From DASVRA01 sp036388855 (GTDB lineage: Bacteria > Pseudomonadota > Alphaproteobacteria > Caulobacterales > Caulobacteraceae): DNA of 64,000 bases. The stretch lies in NCBI GenBank assembly GCA_036388855.1, contig DASVRA010000023.1, forward strand, positions 1 to 64,000, in the 5' to 3' direction. Within the stretch, counting starts at the first letter, position 1, and the number at the start of each line of letters is the position of its first letter. Below are positions 1 to 8,898 of this stretch, piece after piece. Made by a program: the position numbers and the translations under genes. The notes beneath the pieces are model-generated. The model was given only the letters and a program-made list of their open reading frames with translations. It was not told the origin of the DNA and ran no database searches.

Positions 1-425
1 CGGCAAAGGTGCGGGCCCTGCCCCCTCCCACGCCGGAAGTCGTGAGCAGGAGTATGGGGCAGGCGGAAGGCAGGGGGATAAGTCCGGGGTTTTCCCCCTG
101 TTTCGCCGCGAGCGCGCGGTCGGGTTCGGGTGAGGGTTCAATGGCTTGGCGGTTTGAGGGGGGCTTTAGGCGCGCAGGCTATCAGCCGGATTGGAATATC
201 GTCTCCCTCCCCTTCATGGGGAGGGGAGGCCGCGTCAGCGGCCGGGGTGGGGAAGTTGGCAAACCAGCCCCCGCCGCCGGAGACGGCCGGCACTTCCCAC
301 CCCGAGCGCTTCGCTCTTCCTACCAATGAAGGCGAGGGAGACGCGGGGCGGGGCATTGTTGAGGCGGGCGGGGGTTTGTAGAAGCGGGGGCCGGCCGGGG
401 CGCGGGCGGGACGGCTGCGCGGGCG
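1..425. other. Non-coding left edge upstream of lptF
   Basis: No convincing gene is seen in this 425-bp stretch. Open frames on both strands have repetitive Arg/Pro/Gly composition and no family resemblance. It contains one composite inverted repeat (201-342) and presumably the lptF promoter, which I cannot locate with confidence. Confidence 0.6.
201..342. repeat. Composite inverted repeat, family A copy 1
   Basis: Outer arms GTCTCCCTC (201-209) and GAGGGAGAC (334-342) are perfectly complementary. Inner arms GGGGTGGGGAAG (244-255) and CTTCCCACCCC (293-303) also pair. The block holds small local palindromes such as CCTTCATGGGGAGG-type stems. A second copy lies at 8117-8254. It resembles the short dispersed palindromic repeats common between genes in Caulobacterales; no transposase is present. 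Confidence 0.75.
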
Positions 426-1553
426 ATGCCACGGATCCAGGATTATCTGTTCAGGCAGCTGCTCGGACCCGCCGTGTTCGCCACGGCGGCCCTCGCGGCG
501 GTGGCGCTGCTCAGTCAAAGCCTGTCGGCGCTGGACGTGATCGTGGATCAGCGGCAGGGCGTGGGGACGTTCCTGTACCTCACCGTGCTGGCGCTGCCGC
601 AGCTGCTTGGGCTGATCCTGCCGGTGTCGCTGTTCGTGGCGGCGGTCCTGGCGCTGAACCGGCTGCACACGGAACATGAGATCGTGGTCTGCTTCGCCGC
701 GGGGATGAGCCGGTGGAACGTGGCCTCTCCGGCGCTGCGGCTGGCCGCGCTGGCGGCGCTGCTGACGTTGTTCCTGAACCTGTGGGTGCAGCCGCCGGCG
801 GCGCGCGCGTTGCGAGACGAGATCTTCCGGGCGCGGGCGGACCTGGCGGCGGCGCTGATCCGGCCCGGGGTATTCACCGAGGCCGCGCCGGGGCTGACGG
901 TGTATGCGCAGGAGGCGACGCCGGAAGGGCGGCTGAAGAACCTGTTCGTGCACCAGGTGCGCGGGAACGGGGCGACCACCTTCATCGCGCGGGACGGGCA
1001 GGTGTCGAAGGAGAACGGCTCGCCGACGCTGGTGATGCGGCAGGGGTCGAGCCAGCAGGTGAGCGGGGCCGGGGTGCTGAACTTCCTGTCGTTCGACGAG
1101 TACAGCCTGGACCTGGCGCCGTTCCTGAGCGGGCCCAACAACGTGCAGTACAAGGCCAGCGACCGGTGGCTGCACGAGCTGTTCTTCCCTGACCTGCGGC
1201 GGCCGTGGGAGCGGGACAACCGGCTGAAGATGCTGGCCGAGGGGCACGCGCGGCTGGCGGGGCCGCTGTACAGCCTGGCGCTGATGGCCATGGCGCTGGC
1301 GGCGGTGATCGGGGGGGCGTTCAGCCGCATGGGCTACGGCAGGCGGATCGCGGCGGCCGGCGCGCTGGCGGCGGTGGTGCGGATCGGCGGGTTCGCGCTG
1401 CAGGCGCTGAGCGTGGCCTCGCCGTGGCTGAATCTGCTGCAGTACGCGCTGCCGGTCGGGGCGTTCGGCTGGGCGATGTGGATCCTGCTCGGGCGGGAGA
1501 TCGCGCAGCGCCGGCGGGCGCCGGCGGGCGCGCTGGCGGCGGGGGCGGCGTGA
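426..1553 (+). CDS. lptF: LptF, permease of the LPS export ABC transporter
   Basis: Inner-membrane subunit of the LptBFG transporter that extracts lipopolysaccharide and drives it across the periplasm through LptC, LptA and LptD. The 375-residue protein has the YjgP/YjgQ layout: an N-terminal helix near residues 14-35, two further helices around 45-105, a periplasmic beta-jellyroll domain (about 130-265) and three C-terminal helices. It begins MPRIQDYLFRQLLGP, typical of the family. Its TGA overlaps the lptG ATG by one base, so the two are translationally coupled. Length is normal for LptF. Assignment as F rather than G rests on being first in the pair, as is usual. Confidence 0.93.
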   Translation: MPRIQDYLFRQLLGPAVFATAALAAVALLSQSLSALDVIVDQRQGVGTFLYLTVLALPQLLGLILPVSLFVAAVLALNRLHTEHEIVVCFAAGMSRWNVASPALRLAALAALLTLFLNLWVQPPAARALRDEIFRARADLAAALIRPGVFTEAAPGLTVYAQEATPEGRLKNLFVHQVRGNGATTFIARDGQVSKENGSPTLVMRQGSSQQVSGAGVLNFLSFDEYSLDLAPFLSGPNNVQYKASDRWLHELFFPDLRRPWERDNRLKMLAEGHARLAGPLYSLALMAMALAAVIGGAFSRMGYGRRIAAAGALAAVVRIGGFALQALSVASPWLNLLQYALPVGAFGWAMWILLGREIAQRRRAPAGALAAGAA

Positions 1554-2650
1554 TGCGCACGCGGCTGCTGCGGATCGAGCGCTACGTGCTGAGCAACACC
1601 CTGTTCGCGGTGGGGGCGACCACGGCGATCATCGGAGCGATCGTGCTCTTGATCAATTTCGTCGAGCTGTCGCGCAATTTCGGCGGGCGCACCGACGCCA
1701 GCTTCATCGAGGTGGCGAGCCTGACGCTGCTGAAGACGCCGCTGGTGGTGCTGACGCTGCTGCCGTTCGTCTTCCTGTTCGGGACGCTGGCCGCGTTCAT
1801 CAGCCTGAACCGGAGGAGCGAACTGATCGCCATGCGCGCGGCGGGGGTGTCGGCGGGACGGTTCATCCTGCCCGCCGCGATCTCGGCGGCGGTGCTGGGC
1901 GTGGCGGCGGTGACGGTGCTGAACCCCGTGGCGGCAGCGTCGGAGGCGGCGTTCGAGCGGCTGCGCGGACGGATCAACCCCGAGGCGGCCGACCCCAAGC
2001 GGGTGTGGCTGCGCCAGGGGGACGGGCGCACCCAGGTGATCATCGGGGCGGCCTCGACCTCGCCGGCGCAGGGGGTGCGGCTGAACGGGGTGTCGATGTT
2101 CATCTTCCTTTTGGATCAGGGGGATGAGCCGGTCTTTGCACGCCGCATCGAGGCCGAGCACGCGCGGCTGCTGCCCGGTTACTGGCTGCTCAGCCGGGCG
2201 CGGGAGGCGACGCCGGGGCGGGCGGCGCTGCGCTACGAGACGCTGTCGATCCCCTCGACGCTGGACGTGAGGAGCGCACTGGAGAAGTTCTCCTCGCCGC
2301 AGTCGATCTCGTTCTGGTCGCTGCCGGGCGCGATCACTCGAATCGGGGAGGCGGGGTTCTCGACCACCAACTACCGGCTGCGGCTGCATCAGCTGCTGGC
2401 CACGCCGCTGCTGTTCGCGGCGATGGCGTTCCTGGCGGCGGTATTTTCGCTGAAGCTGATGCGGCTGGGGGGGCTGTTCCGGCTGGCCGGAGTGGGGGTG
2501 GCGGCGGGGTTCCTGTTTTTCTTTTTCGATCAGCTTTGCGGTTCGCTGGGGAAGGCAGGCATACTGCCCCCGTTCGTCGCCGCCTGGGCCCCGCCCCTGC
2601 TGGCGCTGCTGTCGGGGTTCACCGTGCTGTTCTACACCGAAGATGGCTGA
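1553..2650 (+). CDS. lptG: LptG, second permease of the LPS export ABC transporter
   Basis: Partner of LptF in the LptBFG complex. The reading frame is open from 1205, but the frame upstream of 1553 is only the shadow of lptF. The ATG at 1553 overlaps the lptF stop (TGATG) and gives a normal 365-residue LptG starting MRTRLLRIERYVLSNTLF. There is an N-terminal helix around 15-35, helices near 60-105, a periplasmic jellyroll domain, and C-terminal helices at about 275-360 (LFAAMAFLAAVFSLKLM and after). The last 8 bases overlap the start of lptD, so lptF-lptG-lptD form one translational unit that builds the LPS export route from inner to outer membrane. Confidence 0.92.
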   Translation: MRTRLLRIERYVLSNTLFAVGATTAIIGAIVLLINFVELSRNFGGRTDASFIEVASLTLLKTPLVVLTLLPFVFLFGTLAAFISLNRRSELIAMRAAGVSAGRFILPAAISAAVLGVAAVTVLNPVAAASEAAFERLRGRINPEAADPKRVWLRQGDGRTQVIIGAASTSPAQGVRLNGVSMFIFLLDQGDEPVFARRIEAEHARLLPGYWLLSRAREATPGRAALRYETLSIPSTLDVRSALEKFSSPQSISFWSLPGAITRIGEAGFSTTNYRLRLHQLLATPLLFAAMAFLAAVFSLKLMRLGGLFRLAGVGVAAGFLFFFFDQLCGSLGKAGILPPFVAAWAPPLLALLSGFTVLFYTEDG

Positions 2651-4937
2651 CGCGCGGCCGTCCCCCCTGCCCCACCGTTTCGCACCCTGCCTGCGCGCCC
2701 TGCTGCTGGCCGGCGCGGCGACGCTCGCGCTTGCGGCGCCCGCTTTCGGGCAGACGCTGGGCGAGCGCCTCGCCATGCCGCCGGCGGCGGTGGACGACGG
2801 CCTGGGGGAGAACGGGTTTTATCTGGAAGCGGACAGCCTGACCTCGGACCAGGAGGCCGACACGGTCACCGCCGAGGGGCAGGTGGAGGCGCGTTACCGG
2901 GGCCGGGTGCTGCGGGCCGAGACGGTCACCTACGGCTTGGAGAGCGGAGTCGGCAACGCCAAGGGGGAGGTGCAGATCCTCAACCCCGACGGCACCGCCG
3001 AGTTCGCCGACGCGGTGGTGCTGGACAAGGACCTGAACGCCGGGGCGGCAACCAATTTCGCCGCACGGCTGCAGAACAACGTCAAGATCGCGGCGGCCTC
3101 GGCGATCCGGCGTTCGCCGACGCTGAACGAGTTGAATCGGGCGATCTACACGCCCTGCGACACCTGCAACGCGAATGGAGAGCCGAAGCAGCCGACGTAT
3201 TCGATCTCGGCGGAGAAGGTGGTCCAGGACACCGAGCGGCGGACGATCTACTACCGCAACGCGGTGGTGCGGCTGAAGGGCGTGCCGATCCTGTACGCGC
3301 CGGTGTTCTGGCACGCCGACCCGACAGCCGGCGCACAGTCGGGGCTGCTGGCGCCGGAGGTGTCGATCACCGAGCGGCGGGGGCTGTCGGTGGAGCTGCC
3401 CTACTACTGGCGCATCTCGCCCTCGGCCGACCTGGTGGTCAGCCCGATGGTCAACAGCAAGGTCAACCCGTTCCTGAACCTACATTTCCGCGAGCTGTTC
3501 GCCAGCGGGGCGATCGACGCGCGGGCGGGCTTCACCCACGAAGCCGAGTTCGACAATTCGGGCATACCCGTGCCCGGGTCGGACACCACCTCGCGCAGCT
3601 ACATTCTGGCCAGCGCCGTGTTCCGGCCGATCCCGAACTGGACCTTCGGGGTGGCGGCGGAGCGGGTGTCGGACCCGCTGCTGTTCGACCGCTACGACAT
3701 CGCCGACGTCTATCAGCAACGGGGGTTGTACGCGACCGACACCCGCCGGCTGCTGTCGCAGGCCTGGGCGGTGCGGCAGGACCAGTCGTCGTACGTCTCG
3801 GTGGCGGCGCTGACGTTCCAGGGGCTGCAGATCGGGGACGTGCAGTCGGCCATGCCGATCGCCGCGCCGGTGGTCGAGGCGCGCTGGGCGCCCACGCAGC
3901 CGGTGCTGGGCGGGCGGCTGACGCTCGAGGGCAACGCGGTGGTGCTGACGCGCGAGGAGTCGCTGGAGGTTCCCGGGACCGAGGGCGCCGACAGCCGCCG
4001 CGCCACCGCCGAGGCGGAGTGGCGCCGCGCCTTCATCGCGCCCGCGGGCGTGCGGATCGAGCCGTTCGGCATGGCCCGGTTCGACCTCTATTCCAACAGC
4101 GACATCCCGGGCGGGCTGGCCACCGAGACCTCCACCCGCACCCTGGCGACGGCGGGGGTGGACGTGACCTGGCCGCTGGCGCGGATGGACGGCGGCCTGA
4201 CCACCATCGTGGAGCCGATCGCCCAGGCGGCGATCTCGCCCGAGCCGGACCCGAACCCCGGCATCCCCAATCTGGACTCCGCCGACCTGCCGTTCGACGA
4301 GACCAACCTGTTCGACCCGAACCGGGCGCCGGGGTTCGACGTCTACGACGCGGGCGCGCGGCTGAACCTCGGGGTGCGGACCAGCTTCTACTGGGGCGAG
4401 GGCCGGCAGGCGCGGGTGCTGGTGGGCAAGAGCTTCCGCAAGGAGTCCAATCCGCTGCTGCCGCCTTCGAGCGGCTACCGGGGCAGGGAGTCCGACTGGA
4501 TCGTGGCCGCCTCGGCCGCGCCGCTGCGGGGGCTCTCGCTTTACGGCCGCACGCGGCTGTCGCCAGAGGAGCTGGAGGTGCGGCGCTTCGAAGCGGGGGC
4601 GAGCTATGTGCTGCCCCGGGTGACCGGCTTCGCCCGCTACCTCGACGACCGCACCGACCCGCTCGCGGGCCGCACGGAGAATGTGGAGGCGGCCGCGGAC
4701 GTGTTCGTGACCCCCAACTGGGGCGTGATCCTCTACGGACGGCGCGATCTGCAGACCGACGAGTGGACCCGCAACGACCTGGGCGTGGTGTATCAGGACG
4801 AATGCGCGCGCTTCGAACTGGTCTATTACCGCGAGCAGGGCTCGCGACGGTTGGGGGGCGACGCGGAGGGGGTGCGGGTGCGCCTAACGCTCGCCACATT
4901 GGGCGATCCAGGATACAGGCAAGATGGCGGCTGGTGA
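2643..4937 (+). CDS. lptD: LptD, LPS-assembly outer-membrane protein
   Basis: Outer-membrane beta-barrel that, with LptE, inserts LPS into the outer leaflet. The 764-residue product has a signal peptide (hydrophobic stretch about 18-31, likely cleavage after AAPAFG or nearby). An N-terminal OstA/LptA-like jellyroll follows (about 45-170, GFYLEADSLTSDQEADTVTA region), then a C-terminal barrel of repeated alternating strands ending in the aromatic-rich RFELVYYREQ stretch. Cysteines occur in the YTPCDTCN segment and near the C terminus (DECARF), consistent with the inter-domain disulfides of the family. The ATG at 2643 overlaps the lptG end by 8 bases. surA, which helps fold LptD, follows directly. 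Confidence 0.93.
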   Translation: MADARPSPLPHRFAPCLRALLLAGAATLALAAPAFGQTLGERLAMPPAAVDDGLGENGFYLEADSLTSDQEADTVTAEGQVEARYRGRVLRAETVTYGLESGVGNAKGEVQILNPDGTAEFADAVVLDKDLNAGAATNFAARLQNNVKIAAASAIRRSPTLNELNRAIYTPCDTCNANGEPKQPTYSISAEKVVQDTERRTIYYRNAVVRLKGVPILYAPVFWHADPTAGAQSGLLAPEVSITERRGLSVELPYYWRISPSADLVVSPMVNSKVNPFLNLHFRELFASGAIDARAGFTHEAEFDNSGIPVPGSDTTSRSYILASAVFRPIPNWTFGVAAERVSDPLLFDRYDIADVYQQRGLYATDTRRLLSQAWAVRQDQSSYVSVAALTFQGLQIGDVQSAMPIAAPVVEARWAPTQPVLGGRLTLEGNAVVLTREESLEVPGTEGADSRRATAEAEWRRAFIAPAGVRIEPFGMARFDLYSNSDIPGGLATETSTRTLATAGVDVTWPLARMDGGLTTIVEPIAQAAISPEPDPNPGIPNLDSADLPFDETNLFDPNRAPGFDVYDAGARLNLGVRTSFYWGEGRQARVLVGKSFRKESNPLLPPSSGYRGRESDWIVAASAAPLRGLSLYGRTRLSPEELEVRRFEAGASYVLPRVTGFARYLDDRTDPLAGRTENVEAAADVFVTPNWGVILYGRRDLQTDEWTRNDLGVVYQDECARFELVYYREQGSRRLGGDAEGVRVRLTLATLGDPGYRQDGGW

Positions 4938-4970
4938 CGACCGGCCGCCCAACAAGGACGGCGTCATCTC

Positions 4971-6287
4971 ATGCGTTTGCGTAAGCTAGCCCCCGCGGCC
5001 GCCGTGGCCGCGCTTCTGCTTGGCGCGGCTCCCGCCCTGGCTCAGGACGCGGCGGCGCCCCCTGCCTCGTCGGCGGACGCCGGGCCGCTGCAGCTGCGCG
5101 GAGGCGTGGCGGCGGTGGTGAACGACAACATCATCACCAACTACGACCTCAGCCAGCGCGCCATGCTGCTGATCATGACCACCGGGGTGAAGCCCACGCC
5201 GGAGAACCAGAACCAGATCCTGCAGCAGGCGCTGCGCTCGCTGGTGGACGAGCGGCTCCAGATCCAGGAGCTGCGCAAGATGGAGCAGACCCAGAAGTTC
5301 CAGATCGTCGCCACGGACAAGGACGTGGACGAGGCGCTGACCGGGCTGGCCCGCGACAACAACCTGACGCTCGACCAGTTCTTCGCGCAGCTGAGGGCGA
5401 CGGGGCTCGATCCGCGCACCCTGCGCGAGCAGTACCGGGCGCAGATCAGCTGGCAGCGGATGATGCAGGGCCGCTACGGGTCACGCATACGCATCGGCGA
5501 CGAGCAGATCAGGCAGGCGATGCAGCGCTACGAGGCCGGGACCAACCAGCCGCAGTACGCGCTGAGCGAAATCTTCCTAGACGCCGCGCGCGTCGGGGGC
5601 ATGAGCGAGGCGCAGGACGGCGCCAGGCAACTGATCCAGCAGATCAAGGAGGGGGCGCCGTTCCCGGCCGTGGCGCGGCAGTTCTCCGGTTCGCCGACCG
5701 CGGCCAACGGCGGGGACATGGGCTGGGTGACGCCGAGCGAGGTGCCGGCCGAGGTGGCCGCGCGGCTGGAACAGCTGCCGCTGCGCCAGGTCAGCGACCC
5801 GATCGCCACCCGCGACGGCGTCTACGTCCTCTACCTGCGCGACAAGCGGGCGGGCGGGGAGGCGCGGCTGGTGTCGCTGCGCCAGGCGGCGGTGCGGCTG
5901 CAGCCGACGGCGAGCGAGGCCGAGGTGCAGGCGGCGACGGCCAGGCTGAACCAGGTCCGGGCCAAGGGGCCGACCTGCGAAACGCTCGACGCCGCGGCGG
6001 CGGGCGTGGAGGGCGTGGTGACCACCACCATGCCCGAGATCGACGCGAACGCGGCGCCGCCGGAATTCGTGAGCGCGATCGAGACCCTGACGCAGGGGCG
6101 CGCGGCCGAGCCCGTGCGCAGCGCCGCCGGGATGCACTTGCTGGTGATGTGCGGCCAGCGCACCGGCTCGCCCAACAAGCCGACGCGCCAGACGGTGGAG
6201 AATCGCCTCTGGAGCGAGCAGATGGCCATGCTGTCGAAGCGCTACCTGCGCGACCTGCGGAGCTCGGCCACGATAGAGACGCCGTGA
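4971..6287 (+). CDS. surA: SurA-type periplasmic chaperone / peptidyl-prolyl isomerase
   Basis: Periplasmic chaperone for outer-membrane proteins such as LptD. The 438-residue product has a signal peptide (residues 1-25, cleavage after APALAQ likely). The SurA N-terminal helical domain follows (GGVAAVVNDNIITNYDLSQR), then one well-formed parvulin domain around residues 200-300 with the PAVARQFSGSPTAANGGDMGW motif. A degenerate second half contains SAIETLTQGRAAEPVRS. E. coli SurA is of similar length with two parvulin domains. The gene follows lptD after 33 bases, a common alphaproteobacterial arrangement, and its TGA overlaps the GTG of pdxA. Confidence 0.92.
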   Translation: MRLRKLAPAAAVAALLLGAAPALAQDAAAPPASSADAGPLQLRGGVAAVVNDNIITNYDLSQRAMLLIMTTGVKPTPENQNQILQQALRSLVDERLQIQELRKMEQTQKFQIVATDKDVDEALTGLARDNNLTLDQFFAQLRATGLDPRTLREQYRAQISWQRMMQGRYGSRIRIGDEQIRQAMQRYEAGTNQPQYALSEIFLDAARVGGMSEAQDGARQLIQQIKEGAPFPAVARQFSGSPTAANGGDMGWVTPSEVPAEVAARLEQLPLRQVSDPIATRDGVYVLYLRDKRAGGEARLVSLRQAAVRLQPTASEAEVQAATARLNQVRAKGPTCETLDAAAAGVEGVVTTTMPEIDANAAPPEFVSAIETLTQGRAAEPVRSAAGMHLLVMCGQRTGSPNKPTRQTVENRLWSEQMAMLSKRYLRDLRSSATIETP

Positions 6288-7297
6288 CGGCGGCCCCACT
6301 GGCGCTGAGCATGGGCGACCCCGCCGGGGTGGGGCCGGAGATCATCGTCAAGGCTTGGCAGTCGCTGCGGCTCACCGGCCCGGCGTTCATGGTGGTGGGC
6401 GACCACGACTCGCTGGCCGCGGCGTCAAAGTCCGGAGCCTCGATCCTGAAGCGCGTGTCACGGCCCGACGAGGTGCGCGGCGCGTTCGGCACGGCGCTGC
6501 CGGTGCTCGACATGCCGCTCCAGCGAGAGGTGGTGTCGGGCAAGCCCTCGGCCGCGCATGCGCCGGCGGTGATCCGCTGGATCGAGACGGCGGTGGGGCT
6601 GGCGCTGTCGGGCGCGGTCAGCGGGCTGGTGACCGGGCCGATCGCCAAGGCGCCGCTCTACCAAGCCGGCTTCCCCTTCCCCGGCCACACCGAGTTCATC
6701 GCCGACCTCACCGCCGGCGCCACGTATGACGGCGTGCGCGGGCCGGTGATGATGCTGGCGGCGCCGGGGTTGCGCACTACGCTGGTCACTATCCACGAGC
6801 CGCTGGCCAAGGTGCCCTCGCTGCTCGGCATCGACCTGATCGTGCGCACCGGGCGGATCACCGCCGAAGCACTGCGGAACTGGTTCGGCATCGAGGCGCC
6901 GAGGCTGGCGATGGCGGGGCTGAACCCGCACGCGGGCGAAGGCGGGGCGATGGGGTGGGAGGAGGCGGAGGTGATCGCGCCGGCCTGCGCTGCGCTCAAC
7001 CACTTCGGCATCGACTGCTCGGGGCCGCGTCCGGCCGACACCCTGTTTCACCGTGAGGCGCGCGAGACCTACGACGCGGCGGTGTGCATGTACCACGACC
7101 AGGCGCTGATCCCGGTGAAGATGCTGGACTTCTGGGGCGGGGTAAACCTGACGCTGGGCCTGCCCATCGTACGCACCTCGCCCGACCACGGGGTGGGCTA
7201 CGACATCGCCGGCCGCGGTCTCGCCCGCGCCGACAGCCTGATCGCCGCCATCCGCATGGCCGGCGAAATTGCGGCGCGGCGGGCGAAGCGGGGGTGA
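6284..7297 (+). CDS. pdxA: 4-hydroxythreonine-4-phosphate dehydrogenase PdxA
   Basis: NAD-dependent oxidation and decarboxylation of 4-phosphohydroxy-threonine in DXP-dependent vitamin B6 synthesis. GTG at 6284 overlaps the surA stop (GTGA) and gives 337 residues, the family norm; the open frame upstream is surA shadow. Family motifs seen are LSMGDPAGVGPEI near the N terminus, PGHTEFIADLT (metal-binding His), GLNPHAGEGGAMGWEE and MYHDQALIPVKML near the C terminus. The surA-pdxA-rsmA order is widely conserved in proteobacteria. The stop overlaps the next GTG (rsmA). Confidence 0.95.
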   Translation: MTAAPLALSMGDPAGVGPEIIVKAWQSLRLTGPAFMVVGDHDSLAAASKSGASILKRVSRPDEVRGAFGTALPVLDMPLQREVVSGKPSAAHAPAVIRWIETAVGLALSGAVSGLVTGPIAKAPLYQAGFPFPGHTEFIADLTAGATYDGVRGPVMMLAAPGLRTTLVTIHEPLAKVPSLLGIDLIVRTGRITAEALRNWFGIEAPRLAMAGLNPHAGEGGAMGWEEAEVIAPACAALNHFGIDCSGPRPADTLFHREARETYDAAVCMYHDQALIPVKMLDFWGGVNLTLGLPIVRTSPDHGVGYDIAGRGLARADSLIAAIRMAGEIAARRAKRG

Positions 7298-8145
7298 CCC
7301 TCTCTGACCTGCCGCCCCTGCGCGAGAGCCTGGCGGCGCACGGGCTCCTGGCGAGGAAGAGCTTCGGCCAGCACTTCCTCCTTGACCTGAACGTCACCCG
7401 CAAGATCGCGCGGCTGGCCGGGCCGCTGGAGGGGGGGGCGGTGATCGAGGTCGGCCCCGGCCCCGGCGGCCTCACCCGCGCCCTGCTGGAGGCGGGCGCG
7501 CGGGTGATCGCGATTGAGAAGGACGAGCGCTTCCGGCCTCTGCTCGAAGAGTTGGCGGCGAGCGGTGGGGCCCTGACGCTGGTGTTCGCCGACGCGCTGA
7601 AGGCGGACGAGGCGGCGCTGGCGCGCGAGCACGCGCCGGGGCTGCCGATCAGGATCGTGGCGAACCTGCCCTACAACGTCGGCACGCCGCTGCTGATCAA
7701 GTGGCTGAGCGGGCCGAGGGTCTGGGAGGGGATGGCCCTGATGTTTCAAAAGGAGGTCGCCCGCCGCGTCGTCGCCCGCGCGGGCGAGGCCGACTACGGC
7801 CGCCTTTCGGTAATCAGCCAGGCGCTGAGCCGCCCTTCGATTGTCATGGATCTCCCTGCCCGTGCCTTCACTCCGCCGCCGAAGGTGGACTCCGCGGTGG
7901 TGCGGTTCGAGCCGCTCGATGCGCGGCCATCGCCGGAGATCGTCACGCGGCTGGAACAGGTGACGCAGGCGGCCTTTGGGCAAAGGCGGAAGATGCTGCG
8001 GTCAAGCTTGCGGAGAATTGGGGGGGAGGCGCTGCTGGAGCGGGCGGGGCTCGATCCGCAGCTGCGCGCCGAGGATGTACCGGTGGAAGGGTTCCTGAGG
8101 CTTGCGAAGCAGCTCGGTCTTCCTCCCCTTTATGGGAATGGATAG
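7294..8145 (+). CDS. rsmA: 16S rRNA (adenine1518-N6/adenine1519-N6)-dimethyltransferase RsmA (KsgA)
   Basis: Dimethylates two adjacent adenines in the 3' terminal hairpin of 16S rRNA during 30S maturation. Start is GTG 7294, overlapping the pdxA stop, giving 283 residues. The N-terminal motif ARKSFGQHFLLD, SAM motif I VIEVGPGPGGLT, and the catalytic NLPYNV motif are all visible. The C-terminal helical domain contains FGQRRKMLRSSLRR. The last nine or so codons (from 8117) lie in a family A inverted repeat, so the extreme C terminus (LGLPPLYGNG) is repeat-encoded and probably not ancestral. The gene is convergent with gmk. Confidence 0.95.
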   Translation: MTLSDLPPLRESLAAHGLLARKSFGQHFLLDLNVTRKIARLAGPLEGGAVIEVGPGPGGLTRALLEAGARVIAIEKDERFRPLLEELAASGGALTLVFADALKADEAALAREHAPGLPIRIVANLPYNVGTPLLIKWLSGPRVWEGMALMFQKEVARRVVARAGEADYGRLSVISQALSRPSIVMDLPARAFTPPPKVDSAVVRFEPLDARPSPEIVTRLEQVTQAAFGQRRKMLRSSLRRIGGEALLERAGLDPQLRAEDVPVEGFLRLAKQLGLPPLYGNG

Positions 8146-8254
8146 AGCGCGAAGCGCTCGCGGTGGGGAAGTTCGCCACATCGACGGGTGGGCCCCGCTC
8201 ACTCCCTACCTCGGCTGCTTCGCAGCCTTCCCCTCCCCATGAAGGGGAGGAGAC
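8117..8254. repeat. Composite inverted repeat, family A copy 2 (overlaps rsmA 3' end)
   Basis: Outer arms GTCTTCCTCCCC (from 8117) and GGGGAGGAGAC (8244-8254) face each other. Internal stems include GAGCGCGAAGCGCTC (8145-8159) and GCTGCTTCGCAGC (8214-8226). It matches copy 1 at 201-342 in the CTCCCC-CAT-GGGGAGG and GGTGGGGAAG parts. It overlaps the rsmA stop and fills the gap to gmk, so it may also act as a bidirectional transcription barrier. Confidence 0.75.
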
Positions 8255-8259
8255 AGAGG

Positions 8260-8898
8260 CTACAAGGGCTCGTCCTTCAGCTTATCGACGAAGGGGCCGA
8301 TCCAAGCGTTGCGGGGGCGGCGGAGGCGTTCGGCTTGGTAGATGTGGACCAGTTGGGTGTAGGCGCCGTCGATGTCGTCATTGAGGATGACGTAGTCGTA
8401 CTGCGGCCACTGGCTGATCTCGCCCCAGGCCCGGCCGAGGCGCCGCTCGATCACGGCGGGGTCGTCGGCGGCGCGGGCGTACAGGCGCCGGCGCAGCTCG
8501 GCCATCGAGGGGGGAAGGATGAAGACGCTGACCACGTCGTCGGGCGCGCTGGCCTTGACCTGCTTGGCGCCCTGCCAGTCGATGTCGAACAGCACGTCGC
8601 GGCCTGCCGCGAGCGAGGCCATCGCCGGCTTGGTGGGGCTGCCGTAGCGGTGCTCGTGCACCTCGGCCCATTCCAGGAAGGCGCGGGCCTCGACCATGTG
8701 GTCGAAATCAGCGCGCGAGACGAAGTGGTATTCGCGCCCGTCCTCCTCACCCGGCCTGGGGGAGCGGGTGGTGCAGGAAATCGACAGGTCGAGTTCGGGG
8801 TAGTCGGCGCGCAACCGCTTGGCCAGCGAGGTCTTGCCTGCGCCCGAGGGGCTGGAGATCACCAGCATCAGGCCGCGGCGCTCGCCCCCGTGGATCAT
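8260..8898 (-). CDS. gmk: Guanylate kinase
   Basis: Phosphorylates GMP to GDP with ATP. ATG at 8898 overlaps the mltG stop (ATGA) and gives 212 residues; the longer open frame is mltG shadow. The P-loop SSPSGAGKTSLAKRL sits at about residues 14-28. It is followed by the GMP-binding segment SCTTRSPRPGEEDGREYHF and the EWAEVHEHRYGSP motif, then IDWQGAKQVK and the LID-region arginines. It is the last gene of the leftward fabD-fabG-acpP-fabF-mltG-gmk run. Confidence 0.95.
   Translation of the reverse strand: MIHGGERRGLMLVISSPSGAGKTSLAKRLRADYPELDLSISCTTRSPRPGEEDGREYHFVSRADFDHMVEARAFLEWAEVHEHRYGSPTKPAMASLAAGRDVLFDIDWQGAKQVKASAPDDVVSVFILPPSMAELRRRLYARAADDPAVIERRLGRAWGEISQWPQYDYVILNDDIDGAYTQLVHIYQAERLRRPRNAWIGPFVDKLKDEPL

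Noticed and set aside
201..342. CRISPR array or insertion-sequence ends
   Set aside because: The repeats are single composite inverted units without regular spacers, and no transposase or cas gene occurs in the window.
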